From Manis javanica (lineage: Eukaryota > Chordata > Mammalia > Pholidota > Manidae), in the NCBI RefSeq assembly GCF_040802235.1, contig NC_133156.1, positions 185,020,351 to 185,084,350 of the forward strand: a stretch of 64,000 nt of DNA. Reading direction: 5' to 3'. Positions 9,055 to 21,939 of the stretch are shown here, in pieces. Position 1 is the stretch's first letter. Every line of letters begins with the position of its first letter. The notes under the pieces were generated by a model. The model saw only the letters and a list, made by a program, of their open reading frames with translations, had not been told where the DNA came from and ran no database searches. Made by a program: the position numbers and the translations under genes.

Positions 9055-11960
9055 TTGAAATTAAATAGGATATTGGCAAAAATGGCAGAGGAAAAAACTC
9101 CAAAATTATGCCCCTCCATAGAAACAATGAAAAAAAATGTCAAAAAACTATCATTGTTGACACTCTGGAAATTAGCTAAAGAGTTGTAGTAATATGAGAC
9201 ACTTATTCAAGAAAAACAGCTTCATCTGTGTAAGAACAGTGAGCTTTGTGCTGTTCACCTTGTTGCAGTCTCCCACTCTCCAGCGTAGTAGTAGCCTTGA
9301 AAAGAGCAACCCACATTTTCTGTACCAGAGGAAGCAGAACAGACCTTATTCATAAAGAAGTAACCCCCTTGGAAGACTGCTCGAAAGGTGATCATTATCT
9401 CACTTGACTCAAAACTCACCCAGTGCCAAAGTCATTATTGAAGGGACATTTGCCAAAAACAATTACAGGCCAATATTTTAGTCACTTCTTCCTGAGGCAG
9501 TGGATAACTAAGGGACTTACAAGGGATACCTAACAAGATTAGTAATAGTTCAAGTTGGGCAAGCAATAGACTAACCTTAGAGCTTGAAAAGAAAGAATGG
9601 GGAATGATGAGCTTTGAAAATTTTCTACATATTCCTGGGAATATAGAAGGCTACATGCATGGCCCGAGCTGTGTGCATGCACAGGGAAGACCTACAAAGG
9701 CCCTATGCTCTCATCTCTGGCTGGCTGACCTTGAGACTCTGCACAAGTGTGAGGTAAAGCCTAAGACAGAATTGTAAACTTCCAGGCTGATGTGGAAGGC
9801 ATGCTTCCACAGGGCCTTTTGTCAAAGACTAGAATTTTTGTGTTCAGGTATTTAGGAAAATCTCTGCCCAATCACTAGGTGATCAAAAAGCTAACAGACA
9901 GAAACTTCAGTTGCCCTACATGGACTACATGGAAAAAAAATACAGACTTTACAGAATTTGTTCATTAAAGTCACTAAAAGTGAAGACCAAAATTATAGCA
10001 AGCAGTAACAACAAATACTAGAAAGGAAGGAGAATCTGATTCCAGAACTGCCACATAATATTCAAAATGTGCAGTTTTCAAAAACAACAACAAAAAATTA
10101 TAGGCATGCAAAGAAACAAGAAAGTGTGACCTATTTACAAGGGAAATAAAAGCAATCAATAGCAACTGTGCCTGGAAAATGCTGGACCTACTAGACAAAG
10201 ATTTTACATCAGCCATTCAAAATATGTTTGAAGAGTTAAAGGAAACCAAGGAGAAATAATTAAGGAAAATTAGCACTCATCAAACAGGATATTCTGGAAT
10301 TGAAACATACAATAACTAAAATAAAAAATTCACAGGAGTGGCTCAACAGCAGATTCAAAAAGGCACAAAGAAAATTAGCGAGCTTGAAAAAAAGTTGATT
10401 GAGGTTATCCAGTTTGAGAGACAGAAAGAAGAAGGAATGAAGGAAAATGAACAGAGACAGAGAGACCTTTGAGACATCATCAAACATATTAACATACACA
10501 TAATGAAAGAATGGGGAAGAAAGAATATTTGAAGAAATAATAGCCCCAAACTTCTCAAGTTTAATTTAAAAAAATGTGAATCTACATGTCTAAGAAGCTC
10601 AACAGTACAAGTAAGATAAATTCACAGATCCACATGGAGCCACATTATAATCAAACTATTGAAAGTCAAACACAAAGAATCTTGAAAGCAGCAAAAGAGA
10701 AATCATGCATTTACAAGGGATACCTAACAAGATTAGTAACTGATTTCTCACCAGAAACTATAAAGGTCAGAAGATAGCAGGATAGCATATTCAAACTGCT
10801 GAAAGAAAAAAATGAACAAAAATGAACACAATGTACCAAAACTTGCTGGATGCAATGGAAGCAATGCCTAAAGGGAAATTAACAACTGTAATTATCTACA
10901 TTAAAATAATAAAGAATTCAAAATCAATATCCTAACCTCTCAACTTAAGAAACTAGGAAAGAAGAACAAATTAAACCCAAAGCAAGAAAAAGAAGGACAT
11001 AGTAAAGATTACAATGAAGATAAACAAAATAGAGAATATAAAAGCAATCAATGAAATGAAAAGTTGGGCATTTGAAAATATCAACAAAGTGGACAAGACT
11101 TTATCTAGACTAACAAGGAAAAAAAGAAAATTACTAAAATCAGGAAGGAAATTATTAAAATTAGTAACACCAGGAATAAAAACTACTAAAATCAGGAATG
11201 AAAGAAGGTACATTATTACCAACTTTACCCAAATAAGATGGATTATAAGGGAATACTATAATTTTATGCCAACAAATTAAATAACCTCCATGAAGTGAAC
11301 AAATTCCTAGAAAAATACATGTTACAAGATTGACTCAAGAAGATGTAGAAAATCTAAATAGGCCTTAAAACAAGCACAGAGATTTAGTAATCAAAAATCT
11401 TCCAAGAAAGAAAAACCTATAACCAAAAATGGCTTCACTGATGAATTCTATCAAATGTTTAAAGAAGAATGAGTGTAAGTCCTTCTGATACATTTTCAAA
11501 AGATAGAAGAGTGAAAACTTCCTAACTCATTCTGAGAGCAATATTTCCTTGATATAAAAGCCAAAGATACTTCAAGAAAACTATATAGGCCAATATCTCT
11601 TATGAATAGAGACACAAAATCCTCAACAAAATACCAGCAAATCCAATCCAGCAATATATAAAGGGATTATACACCATGACCCAATAGGACGACTGATCCC
11701 TGAAATGCTGCCTTAATATATGAAAACCAGTGAAATATACCATATTAACAGAATAAAGGGCAAAAACCACATGGTCATCTTAACTGATAAAAAAAAAATT
11801 CACAAAATCCAACACTTTCATGATTAAACACTCAACAAACTAGGAACTAGATAACAGATATAGGACTGACCATCCACAGCCATAGAAAGGACATCTATGA
11901 AGAACCCAAAGCTAGCAGTTCAAAGGTCAGCAGTTTAATCAGGAGGAAAAGCTCCAGCAA
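9055..11960 (+). mobile_element. Old L1, 5' part to reverse-transcriptase region
   Basis: The order of blocks follows an L1. There is a 5' region with 'aaaaatggcagaggaaaa', then a coiled-coil-like ORF1 section (10320-10500). ORF2-type sequence follows from about 10900. At 11560-11930 are RT-region motifs such as 'ggccaatatctcttatgaat' and 'caacaaactaggaactagat'. Frames are broken throughout. The 3' part is missing here. A 29-bp exact direct repeat occurs inside it (9517-9545 and 10711-10739). Confidence 0.75.
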
Positions 11961-12239
11961 AAGAAGTTAAAATGTTAAAAAAAATCCCGTCATCGTTTAT
12001 TCATTCAGTTTCACCCCCAGCCCCACAGATTTTTCAGATTTTAAAAAACAGACAACAAAAACAACCAGACAAGAGCATTCAAAATTAAGACTTCCTGTGC
12101 ACATTGCCCTTACCTGAGGTACACAAGTTATTTCTGGAACTGGAGAAGACCATCTCCCCAAGGGAGAATCCGGGTTCTTCCTAGTGCCCCATGACCCAGT
12201 CATTTTCTGGGTCCAGGAGCCATGTCCTGCCAAGGAAGG

Positions 12240-12425
12240 GAGCAAATGTTCATTAGCATCTACTATGTACCCACACTGTACCTACCTTATTTTCTTAATC
12301 CTCACAACTTTATGAAGTAGGTCCTATCATTAATTCCTTTAGCAATGTCCCGAAGTCACACAGGTAGTAAATGGCCGAGCCAAGATTCAAAGTCATGTTT
12401 GTGCCCTTTTCAACCATGGCGAGGC
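12240..12425 (-). repeat. MIR SINE, antisense
   Basis: Plus strand reads the reverse complement of MIR: 'attttcttaatcctcacaac', then 'agtcacacaggtagtaaatg' and 'gccaagattcaaa'. Confidence 0.85.
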
Positions 12426-12544
12426 AAATGAAGCACCGATTTAGAGAAGAATGGAGCAAGATACAGGACTGAACATGGTCTTCCAACTCTCAGGTTTGCT
12501 ACAGGGGAATTAAGAGAGTTCTTGAGGTTGTATTACCACTATAA

Positions 12545-12640
12545 AGATGACTTTTAATATGAGTTGTGCGTCAGAATCCCCCTAAGGAACATTTTCATTT
12601 TACACACGCCTGGGATTCACTCCTGGAAGTTCTGGTTAGC
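12545..12640 (+). repeat. MER5A-like fragment
   Basis: 'gcgtcagaatccccctaagg' and 'acgcctgggattcactcctg' resemble the MER5A interior. Short and diverged. Confidence 0.5.
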
Positions 12641-13329
12641 AAGAGAAGGAAGTGCGTGAAGATTTCCTTATAGTTCCTAGAAAAGATACAAAATAAAATT
12701 AGTGAGAGAATTAACTGAGCTCAAAAGATGTGTATTGAGTAAAATGGATAGAACTTAATTAATTTGGAGCTGTTATTAGCTTTTAAAAACGTCAGAAAAC
12801 CTCAGGAGGGTGGCATTTTATTTTCTTCCTTGTAATTCTTGAATCAGATATGGTTGTCTGGGTCTCCATCGACAGCTATAGTCAACGAGCTGTGCTTTTC
12901 CTTCTCCTCAATTCAATTCAGTCATTTTCTTTTGAATGCCTGCCATTTGAAAGGCTGCATTTTTTAGAAGTCACATCAAGAAGTGAAGATTAAATTAAAC
13001 AATGAATTTAATGAACACTTACTGACTGCTTGATGTATGCAAAGCCCTATGCCAGGCAGTGCAGGTCTTGAAAGGAGAAAAAAGGAGATGAAAATGGGGG
13101 AGGACATTTCAGGAAAAGGGAAAAGCTTAGCCACCACTATAGAAAATCAAACTGATGGTTCAGAAGATTCCTGCTAGATTTTGATTATTATAAATATGAT
13201 CAATTATTTACTCAATGTATATACATGTCCTGTAAAAAAATAAATAAATAAAAGCTTGTTTTAAGCTATTAGGCCTATGCAATAGGTTGTATTATTTGTT
13301 AATGATTATTTGTTTGTGCTCATCCATAG
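12641..13329. other. Intergenic; small L2-like remnant
   Basis: About 12985-13070 reads as an antisense L2 tail ('aacacttactgactgcttga' and 'ctatgccaggcag'). The rest is unassigned. A short A-rich TAAA tract lies near 13235-13250. Confidence 0.45.
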
Positions 13330-13725
13330 GCAGAGTATACTCTCCTAACTCTGCTAGCCCCACCCTTCATCTGCTGATTTTAGGCTTGGTCAGGTGATTG
13401 GCTTTGGCCAATGGATGCAAATGAACATACTGTATGACCTCTTGCATGCTTTGGCTCCACCTGCTGAGCTCCTGCCTTCCACCTGAGAACAACATGTCTC
13501 ACAAGCGACTGTGCTTTCAGTCTTGGTCCCAAAATGAGAAGCAGTGAGAGCAGACCGGGGTCTTTCCCACATGCTGAAACCAAGTCCAGTCCAGCCTAGC
13601 AGCATGCAGCAGAGCTACAGCCACAGATCCATGAGTGAAATATAAACGTTTGTGGTTTAAGCTACTGAATTTTGGTGTTGTTAGTATGCACCATTATTGC
13701 AGCAGAGGCTGACTATTACAGCCTG
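13330..13725 (+). mobile_element. MaLR-type (MLT1-like) solo LTR
   Basis: Sense LTR. It has 'ttggctttggccaatgga' in the middle, and the 3' end carries 'tgagtgaaatataaacg' and 'gtttaagctactgaattttg'. These are typical of old ERVL-MaLR LTRs. No coding sequence is attached. Confidence 0.65.
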
Positions 13726-13798
13726 CAGTGGTTTACAAAGATCAGAATCATGAAAGGCTTAAGTACCTATACATACTCCTCCAGACACCCTCTAGGTC

Positions 13799-14275
13799 AG
13801 TGCATCAGTTTGCTAGCACTGCTGTAACAAAGGAACACAAGCTGAGTGGTTCCAAAAACATAAATTTATTATCTTACCTTTTTGGAGGCTAGAAATCCAA
13901 GAACGAGGTGTAGTTAGAGTTCCTTCCTGCTGAGAGCTGTGGAAGAGGCAGTTCCATGTCCCTCTCCATTTCCAGTGGTTTGCTCATCACCTTTGACACC
14001 CACTGGCTTGTACAGCTTCACCCCAATTTCTTCCTTCCTGTTCACATGGCATTCTCCCCGTGTGCATGTCTGTGCCCAATTTTTTAATAAGCATGAAATC
14101 TTTAAATAAGGATAGCAGTCTTATTGTTTTGGGGCCCACTCTACTCCAGTATTACTTCACCTTAACTAATTACATCTGCAATGACCCCATTTCCAAATAC
14201 GGGCACTTGCTGAGGTACTGGGAATTAGAACTTCACCATGTGAATTTGGGGGGAATGGTTCAGTCCACAACGGTG
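13799..14275 (-). mobile_element. MLT1 solo LTR (ERVL-MaLR), antisense
   Basis: The plus strand reads the reverse complement of an MLT1 LTR. It starts with 'cagtttgctagcactgctgt' and continues 'ttggaggctagaaatccaag', 'ttaactaattacatctgcaa' and 'gaggtactgggaattagaac'. It is essentially full length and has no internal region. Confidence 0.85.
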
Positions 14276-14344
14276 CTCCATCCTACAAGGCTGCCCTCCA
14301 CCCCCGACTTCAGATGCCAGTCACAAGCCCCAGGCAATTCCCTG

Positions 14345-14825
14345 TGCTTCTGACCTACCGGCTCTAGTTTGGAGGTTCCCAAAACCTCCCCATTAGGTTC
14401 TATTAATTTGCTAGAGCAGCCCACAGAACTCAAGAAAACATTAATGTTGTCCAATTTACTAAAGGATTCCATAAAGGATAGAAGTTAACAGCCAGATGAC
14501 ATGAGACATACGGCAAGGTTCCAAATAAAGGAGCTTCTATCTTGGTGGAGCTTGGGGCCTGGCTCGGTGGCACATGGAAGCATTCTGGTTCCTCAAGCTC
14601 AGAATCTCCGACCAAGAAGCAGGACCCACCAGAGAAGAGCAGGCAGAGCAGAGAGCAAACAAGTAAAAAGCTCTTTTCGGGGGCTTTGTGAGGGCTTCAC
14701 ACAGGCATGATTGACTAAAATATTGGCCATTGGCTGATTCAACCTCTGCCCCTGCCCTTGGGTGGGGGAGGGGGGGTCCAAAAATCTCTCATTAACATGA
14801 CAGACACCTGTTTCACCTTTAAGAC
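14345..14825. mobile_element. Ancient retroviral-type LTR, family unresolved
   Basis: Blocks 'ggaggttcccaaaacctccc', 'tattaatttgctagagcagc', 'aaaggattccataaaggata' and 'atattggccattggctgatt' belong to a widespread mammalian LTR family, which I recognise by pattern but cannot name with certainty. Noncoding. Confidence 0.6.
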
Positions 14826-14861
14826 TCTGCAGTGTTTTCAGGAACTGCAGTGTTTTCAGGA
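14826..14861. repeat. 18-bp tandem duplication (x2)
   Basis: The 18-base unit beginning ctgcagtgttttc is repeated exactly twice in tandem. A third partial similarity follows. Confidence 0.9.
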
Positions 14862-15049
14862 ACTGTTTCAAAACAGTGTTTTCATATGAATGACCATATA
14901 TGTATTTCTTATAACTCATTATTTTGCACTTACCATAAGGCAGTTCTTGAAAAGCTCTTAAGTTATGCTTAAAATACTAAAAAAAAAAAACCCCTGTGAT
15001 TTTCATGTGCAAAGGACTGAATCATTGAGTTCTACCTCCTTTAATGAAA

Positions 15050-15655
15050 GAAAAATTAATGAAGTACAAATATTAGAAAAGAGTAAACAAAACTTCAATA
15101 GTTTGCAGATGATAACATTGTCGAACTAGACAATGTCTAGAATATATTGAAATAAATATTAAAACTAATGACAATCCATTACATTGGCCCAATCAAAGAT
15201 TAGCACAGGAGATTTGTTTTCTTATTCACAGTAATAGCAAAAACCAATTAGGAAATGCAAAGGAAAGAATGCACTACATTACCAAAGGCAATAATAATTA
15301 CGACATACATAAAAATAAAAGTGGTAAGAAGTATGCAAAGCGTCTTTAAGAAAACTAATACTAAAGGACATGAAAGAAGAACCAAATAGAGAAGTAGGTA
15401 TGTTCCTGGATGAGACTGAATTTTGTAAATATGTTAGCAGTCACCAAGTTCAATGATAAATTTAGGTCTAGCTAAATTCCTTATTGTATTTGAAAATCTG
15501 ATTCTAAAGTTTACCTGCAAGAACAGCCATCACAATTTGAAAAATAACAATCATATTGGTCAAGCATGTGAGTTTGAAGAATAAAATCAACATTTCCATT
15601 TATAAATTTAAAAAGAGAACTCTAACTCTCATGTGATCTTTAGTACACAGATCCC
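15050..15655 (+). mobile_element. L1 ORF2 C-terminal fragment
   Basis: 'agtaatagcaaaaaccaatt', 'acatacataaaaataaaagt' and 'gaaaatctgattctaaagtt' follow the L1 ORF2 3' order. Diverged, frames broken. Confidence 0.65.
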
Positions 15656-15944
15656 CATGAATCATTGTTCTCTCTGGGTAAATTTCTTGGGCAGCAGTGG
15701 AAGCTGAGTAAGATTAGGGAGTGGGTTAAAAGTCAAACTAAACATTAACTATATTAATTATTGATTGCTATGTAAACAAAATTATCTGAATTTAGGAGCT
15801 TGAAACAACAACATTGAAACTTTGAAGTGCATCAGAATCTAAAATGCTTACTTCGGGACCTGGCAGCTTTCAACAGCAGCTATTATATTCATCCATCATC
15901 CGTGTTCCCACCAGTGATCAAGTACAAGAGGGACAGCATGGAGT

Positions 15945-16015
15945 CTTGGACAGAACGTGAGCCTTAGAGTCAGACATTTCTACGTCCAAGTTCGTGCTGC
16001 CATTTACTACCAATA
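15945..16015 (+). repeat. MIR fragment
   Basis: 'tggacagaacgtgagcctta' and 'gccatttactac' match the MIR 5' and core regions in sense orientation. Confidence 0.5.
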
Positions 16016-16089
16016 CTTACATCTTCCAGTGCAGGAAGGAGAGCAGGACACTGCTTCTGTCAGAGGTATTTAAGAAAGTGGTTGCATAG

Positions 16090-16540
16090 TAGAATTATTT
16101 GAAATCATCTAAATACAATGAGTTACTACTAAGTTAACTAAGTAACTAAGAAAAATGAGAGAAGACATTACAACTGAATTTATAGAAATAAAAAGGATTA
16201 TAAAACAATACTATGAGCATGGGGCTCCATGGCAGTAAGTATTTTAGGTTTTGATGTTAGGTTACCAAGCCCTAGAACTGTAATACACAGTATAGTGAAT
16301 ATAGACAATACTATATTAGAATCATTGAACTTGCTAAGAGACTAGAACTTAATTATTCCAAATACTAAGAAGAAAGGATAATTATGTAATGTGATAGAGG
16401 TACTAAGTATGGCTACAATGGCCATCATATGACAATATATAAATGTATCAAGTTAATATGCTATACACCTTAAATTTATACAATGTTATATGTGAAATAT
16501 ATCTCAACAATAAAAATAAATGAAAAAATAAAAATAAAAC
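16090..16540 (+). mobile_element. L1 3' UTR end
   Basis: Contains 'cacagtatagtgaatataga', 'atgtatcaagttaatatgct' and 'atatctcaacaataaaaata', the typical end of an L1 3' UTR with an A-rich tail. Confidence 0.75.
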
Positions 16541-16899
16541 TAGATAACATATTGACACACACAAAAAAAAGAAATCATCTAGAGAAATCCAAGGATTATA
16601 AACAAAAATACACATTAACAAGGCTGGATGGCAAAAACATTTAGAACCAGGGGTTGAAAACTCAGATGTCTGCCTGGAAGGCAATGTAAATAAGTGAAGC
16701 CTCAAAGAGTATGTAAAACTAGATATCAGGGTCACCTAACTCCTTCAGGTCTTTCAGGGGGAGTAGTTGTCAGTGCTTCTGTTCCTGCTGGCCACTTGGT
16801 AAACCAGCCACTTGTGCCACGGGCCATATGCTGTGGCCTGCCAGAGAGCCCCATGTTCATATTATCTTACAATCCTTTTTATTTCTGTAATGTCAGTTG

Positions 16900-18070
16900 T
16901 AATGCCTTCACTCTTTTCTCAGTCTTACTGTTCTGTTTTTTTTTTCTTAGTTGAGTCTTCTTTTCTCTTAATTTAACTAAAGGTTGTCAATTTTGTTGAT
17001 CTTTTCAGAGAACCAATTTTTGGTTCTGTTGGTTTTCTCTATTATTTTTCTATTCTCTATTTCATTTATCTCTGCTCTAATTTTATTATTTCCTTCCTTC
17101 TGCTAGCTTTGGGTTTAGTTTGTTCTTCTCTTCTAGTTCCTTGTGGTACACAGACTTTTTATTTGAGATCTTCATTCTTTTTTAATGGGTTGCTAGCTAT
17201 AAATTGCACTCTTAGCACCACTTTTGTGGCATCCCATAAGTATGCTTTGCTTTTGTTTTCATTTGTGTCAAGATATTTTCTAATTTCCCTTTTGATTTCT
17301 TCTGCATCCCATTCATTAACAGTGCATTATTTAATTTCCACCTATTTGTAGATTTTTTTCGGTTTTCCTCTTCCTATTAATTTCAAGGTTCATTTCATTA
17401 TGATTGGAAAAGATATTTTGTATGATTTCAGTCTCTTTAAATTTATTGACTTGTTTTGTAGATCTAGCTAAATGGTCTATCCTAGAGAATGTTCCATGTA
17501 TAGCTGAGAAAAAGTGGGTATCCTAGTATTTTGGGTGGAGTGTTCTGTACATGTCTGTTAGGTCCAATTGGTCTACAGTGTTGTTCAAGTCCTTTACTTG
17601 TTGATCTTCTGTCAAGATGTTCTATCAATTATTGAAAGCAGGGTTTTAAAGTCTCTTTATAAATGTGTCTATTTCTCCTGCCAGTTTTATCAGTGTTTGC
17701 TTCATATATATAGAAACTCAAATGTTTGGTGCTTATATATTCATAATTCTTCTTGATGAATTGACCCTTTTATCATGATATATTGTGCTTGTTTGTCTTT
17801 TGGAACAGTTCTTGACCTAAAGTTTATTTTGTCTGTTATTAGTATAGCCACCCCTACTCTCTTTTGGTTAGTATTTGCATGGAATATCTTTTCCATCCTT
17901 TTACTTTCAAATTATGCATGTCATGTCCTTAGATTTAAAGAGAGTATCTTATAGAGAGCAAATAGATCCTGTTTTTTTTAAATCCATTCAGCCAATCTAT
18001 GGCTCTTCTTTAGGGAGTTAAATCCATTTACACTTAATATAATTACTTATAGGGAAGGACTGACTATTGC
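16900..18070 (-). mobile_element. L1 ORF2 segment, antisense
   Basis: The plus strand reads reverse-complement L1 ORF2: 'ttgatcttttcagagaacca', 'gctttgggtttagtttgttc', 'aaggttcatttcattatgat' and 'attggtctacagtgttgttc'. Frames broken. Confidence 0.85.
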
Positions 18071-19439
18071 CATTTTAAAATTGTTTTCTGTAAGCTTTAT
18101 AGCTTTGGGTCCCTCAGAGAAGAATCTTTTGATGGAATGTCTATTCTAATTGATAACTTAATATCCTGTACTAGAACAGAATGAAATTGAGTAGGGCTAC
18201 AATTTTTTTTGTACAGAATCTAAAACACTTTGCTGAAAAACTCTAAAAGCTCATAAATAAGACAACATATATTTTATGAGTTTGTCTCATGAAAACATTT
18301 GTTAAAGGAAGATACTATGAATCACAAAGTATCTCTGAAAATATTTGGATTGACATATTATTCCATTCCATATGCTAGTTTAATACTTTAAAAAACCTAT
18401 AATGGAATTCTAAATGTTGATTTATTATTTCCATACAAAATGAAATAGATTTGGGGATAGCCTCTCTATGACAGAAATGGTTTAAAGCTTACTGGGTACA
18501 TCAGCATGTATAAAGTATTTTCTCCATTAGAAAAGAAACAGATAAAGGTATAAATAATTTCCAATTGATTAACCACAATGGCAATTTTGAAGAAGACTGA
18601 AGGTGGTTTTATGAAAAAAATAAAAATAAGACAATATTGGAAAAAATATTCTTCAGTAAAATATTAGTGTTATAAAGAAGACAAAGATACGGCAAAGAAA
18701 TTAATTAAGTACAAAATATGTACCCAAAATAAATATTCTGCTTATGTTAGTTTTAATACTTTAAAAAACCTACCTATAATGGAATTTTAAATGTTTATTT
18801 ATTACAGAAAAAAATCATACATATTTAACTTTTTAAAATATTTTTTCTTTTGGAAAAATAGTTTTAATCAGAATTCCTTTGCAGGTCTGCCAATAAAGTA
18901 AAACCAATAAAACCAATCTATTCATTAATAAATAAATATTTTTAAATCACTTAATCTTAAAACAATTTTATTGTGCCTTTTCACTTCCAGAACTGCCCAG
19001 TGTGGGATCACCTGGCCATACATAACATGTCTGAATACCCTGTTCCTCTACACACAAGCCTCTGAGGTTTATAGGTTTGTCCTTACTTGTCCTTAGACAA
19101 TGTTTAGAAGAGTTCTTAGAGATGCAGTCCAACTTTTTGTTTTCAGATGAAATTGCCACCTTAGAAGCTGGCTGAGTGCTCCAGTGGCAGGAGAGATCTG
19201 CAGAAATTACAAGGTACATGTCAACCAGAGAATGAATGAACCTTGGGATGTTCTGGAATGTTCAGGAATAACCAAATTGATGCTGGTACAAAAGGAAAAT
19301 TTTCTCTCAAGAAACTGGTTCTCTGAAGGTTTTGAGAATAGTATGCTAGGATTTTTTTTAAAAAGAGGGCAACCTGCAAAGTTCACACAGCAGTGGAAAT
19401 AAGGGTTATAATTTGGATATGTAAAAAAATAACAACAGC
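18071..19439. other. Intergenic, unassigned, contains a spaced duplication
   Basis: A+T rich, with no gene. A roughly 60-bp segment at 18371-18427 recurs at 18743-18804 with a 4-bp insertion and a few substitutions. Confidence 0.6.
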
Positions 19440-19605
19440 AGTTACATGGACCTGGTACATACCACAGTGTGTGCCAATGTGCTGGGAACATTGCATACAT
19501 AGAGTTGCTTCATCCTTTCAGCCCATCTATGAGAGGGGTAGTGTTACCCCATTTTACAGCTGAAAACCTGAACTCAGCATGGTTTGAGGGCTCTTTGCTG
19601 CTGCA
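19440..19605 (-). repeat. MIR SINE, antisense
   Basis: 'taccccattttacagctgaa' and an upstream 'gtgccaatgtgctgggaaca' are reverse-complement MIR motifs. Confidence 0.7.
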
Positions 19606-20610
19606 CCACCTGGTCTTCCCCAATAGAGGGGGATGGAGAGCAATAAGGAAACAAGGAAAGAGTAGAAGGTGAAGAAAGGCAAGAAAATCAAGGCCACAAG
19701 TTGAGAAAATTATTTGTTCATATGAGCCAGCATGAACAAAGACCTCACCAAATATGAAAATTCTAATTCAAATGAAACACATTTTGGAGGCTATTGAGAG
19801 CAATGGTCAGCTCGAGCCTTCATTCATTCAACCAGAAACAAATTTGCCCTCTTTTGGGCAACAAATGTAGAGCCAAAGCTCACAATTAGTTAGAGTGGCT
19901 GCAACAATGAGAGCTATCCTCTAAAGTCCACTGTAAAGTGGGAGGCAGAAATAGCACAGGTAATCAGTTCCACGGGTTGAGGGGGATGATGCAAACACAT
20001 TATTCTCCCCAAAGTAAAGCACTCTATTCATGTCCAGAGCTTGAAAATTCATTTCTCAGTAAAGGTCAAGAGAAGCAAACACTGCTTGAATTTAATTAAG
20101 TCAGCTGTCAGTCACTGGCAGTGACAGAGGCAGGAAGACATTTCGTAGGCAGGAAATGGGCTGAAATTAGCATGACGGGGTCCTTGCATCTTCAATCAGG
20201 AACTCTTCTTTCAAAATTACTTTATTAATCACTGCAGGAATGATACCAGTTGGCACCTATTTTATTCCCTAATTTATTTATCTCATTTTTAAAAACAGAA
20301 AATCTAGCAAACCAGACCTTAGTTCACTGAAAGGATGGATTTCAATGGGGCTGATAATTGTATTAATCTGTCATTTATTGTCCACATTCTATGCAGCAAG
20401 ATCAAAGCATGAGATAAAAATTGGACCTCTTGGCAGCTCACTTTTTTTATAAGTTTAAGTGTGAGAGAACTGGTCAAAGCATCCGGTGAACTTGTTCTAT
20501 CCCTGAATCCACCGTTACTAACTTGGGACAGCTTCAAAATGCAGGTTGAGAGGGAGTACTTGAGTATTGATGTAGAGTGCGTGAGAAGGCCTACATCACT
20601 TACCATCCGT
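19606..20610. other. Intergenic, unassigned
   Basis: No repeat family or gene recognised. The 100-codon minus-strand frame at 20319-20621 has no recognisable domain. Confidence 0.4.
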
Positions 20611-20780
20611 CTCAGAACCACTGCTGCTATGAAGTTTTCCTCTTAACTTTGGATAATTCACTTAACTCCTGGGGAATTCACTTAAACTCTCCAATCTTTA
20701 ATTTACCAATTGCAAAATGGGAATAAGATACTCAAAAAAGGAGTTACTAATGATAGTCTGAAAATGGTGATTTATGGGTG
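20611..20780 (+). repeat. MIR fragment
   Basis: 'ataattcacttaactcctgg' and 'gcaaaatgggaataagatac' match the MIR core. The 5' half looks partly duplicated ('aattcacttaa' occurs twice, about 22 bp apart). Confidence 0.55.
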
Positions 20781-21475
20781 ATTTTCATGTTCTTTTGGCT
20801 TGTCTGTTTTCTCTGATTTTTCGGAAATGATATTTTAAGCGTATTATAAAATTTCAATACTCTTTGATCTTTATACACCAAAATTTCCTGACTGTTATTG
20901 CCTGGCTACTGATGAATCTTCTGTATTTTTGATGGTACATTAATACATTAACAGACCTTAAACCTTAAGAAAGGTTTCATAGCAGCACTCTACTTCTGAA
21001 TAGCAGGGGAAACCTGTATAGGAAATTTCAGGAAGATTAGCAAACCTGTCATCAATTGGGTGAACTACTTTACTCAAAGGGCTTGACTAATCACATTTTC
21101 AATAGTTTTGAATTTTTTTTTCTGGAATAATTGTGGCAACAGAGAATAAATGACTTTTTGAGTTAGGTTGAATTAGATAAAAATGATGTAACTCTAAAAA
21201 TGGAAACAAAGGTTCAAATGTACAGCTACCACCAAAAAGTTATTTTTAGTATATGTATGTCAGCCCATATATAAAAACACATATTTTATTAATATGCATA
21301 CAAGGTCTTTTGAAATTTTCATTTGAAATGTCTTAACTTTTAATAATTTGGGTGTTATTAATAGTTAATGATAGAAATGTTTGTAAGGTTTCTCATGTTA
21401 CAAATTTATCTTTATGGACTTGGATTCGGTTGGTGATAGTGTAAGTCACTTTCTCTTCTAGAGTACTCATTTTCT
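20781..21475. other. Intergenic, unassigned
   Basis: A+T rich. No gene or clear repeat family. Confidence 0.4.
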
Positions 21476-21489
21476 CAAAGTCACAAGAT

Positions 21490-21605
21490 CTAAATTCAAT
21501 TCACTGGAACACTTACTGAGAATCAGCACAGGGCTACGTATTACGTGAGAAAAAGAACAGAATCCCCACCCTCAAGGAATCTCAACCTGCATGACACACC
21601 TAGGA
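21490..21605 (-). repeat. L2 fragment, antisense
   Basis: 'ggaacacttactgagaatca' followed by 'ccccaccctcaaggaatctc' is the reverse complement of an L2 3' end. Confidence 0.5.
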
Positions 21606-21939
21606 TGCCCACCCTTTCTCTGTTGGGATAGGGCCTCCAGCTAGAGATAAAGGAGCCCCACAGAGCTCTGAATGCCCCTGGTAATCCTTCCTTTCCTCTC
21701 CTTCAGGACACCGCATGCCTCAGCTGCCGTAGGGGGATCCAAGGCAGAGGCTGCACTTAGAGCTAATTATGCCTCACACCCCTGGTTGCTTCAGCCATGT
21801 CCAAGGTACCAGGCCATTCACTCCTCACCTAATATCAACATGAACACAAATGTGACTCAGTTTTTCATTCCTTTCCAGCCCCAAATGCCTGGCCTTTGTA
21901 ACTCACAGTCTGTCATTTGCAAAATGCCCTAAATGTTCA

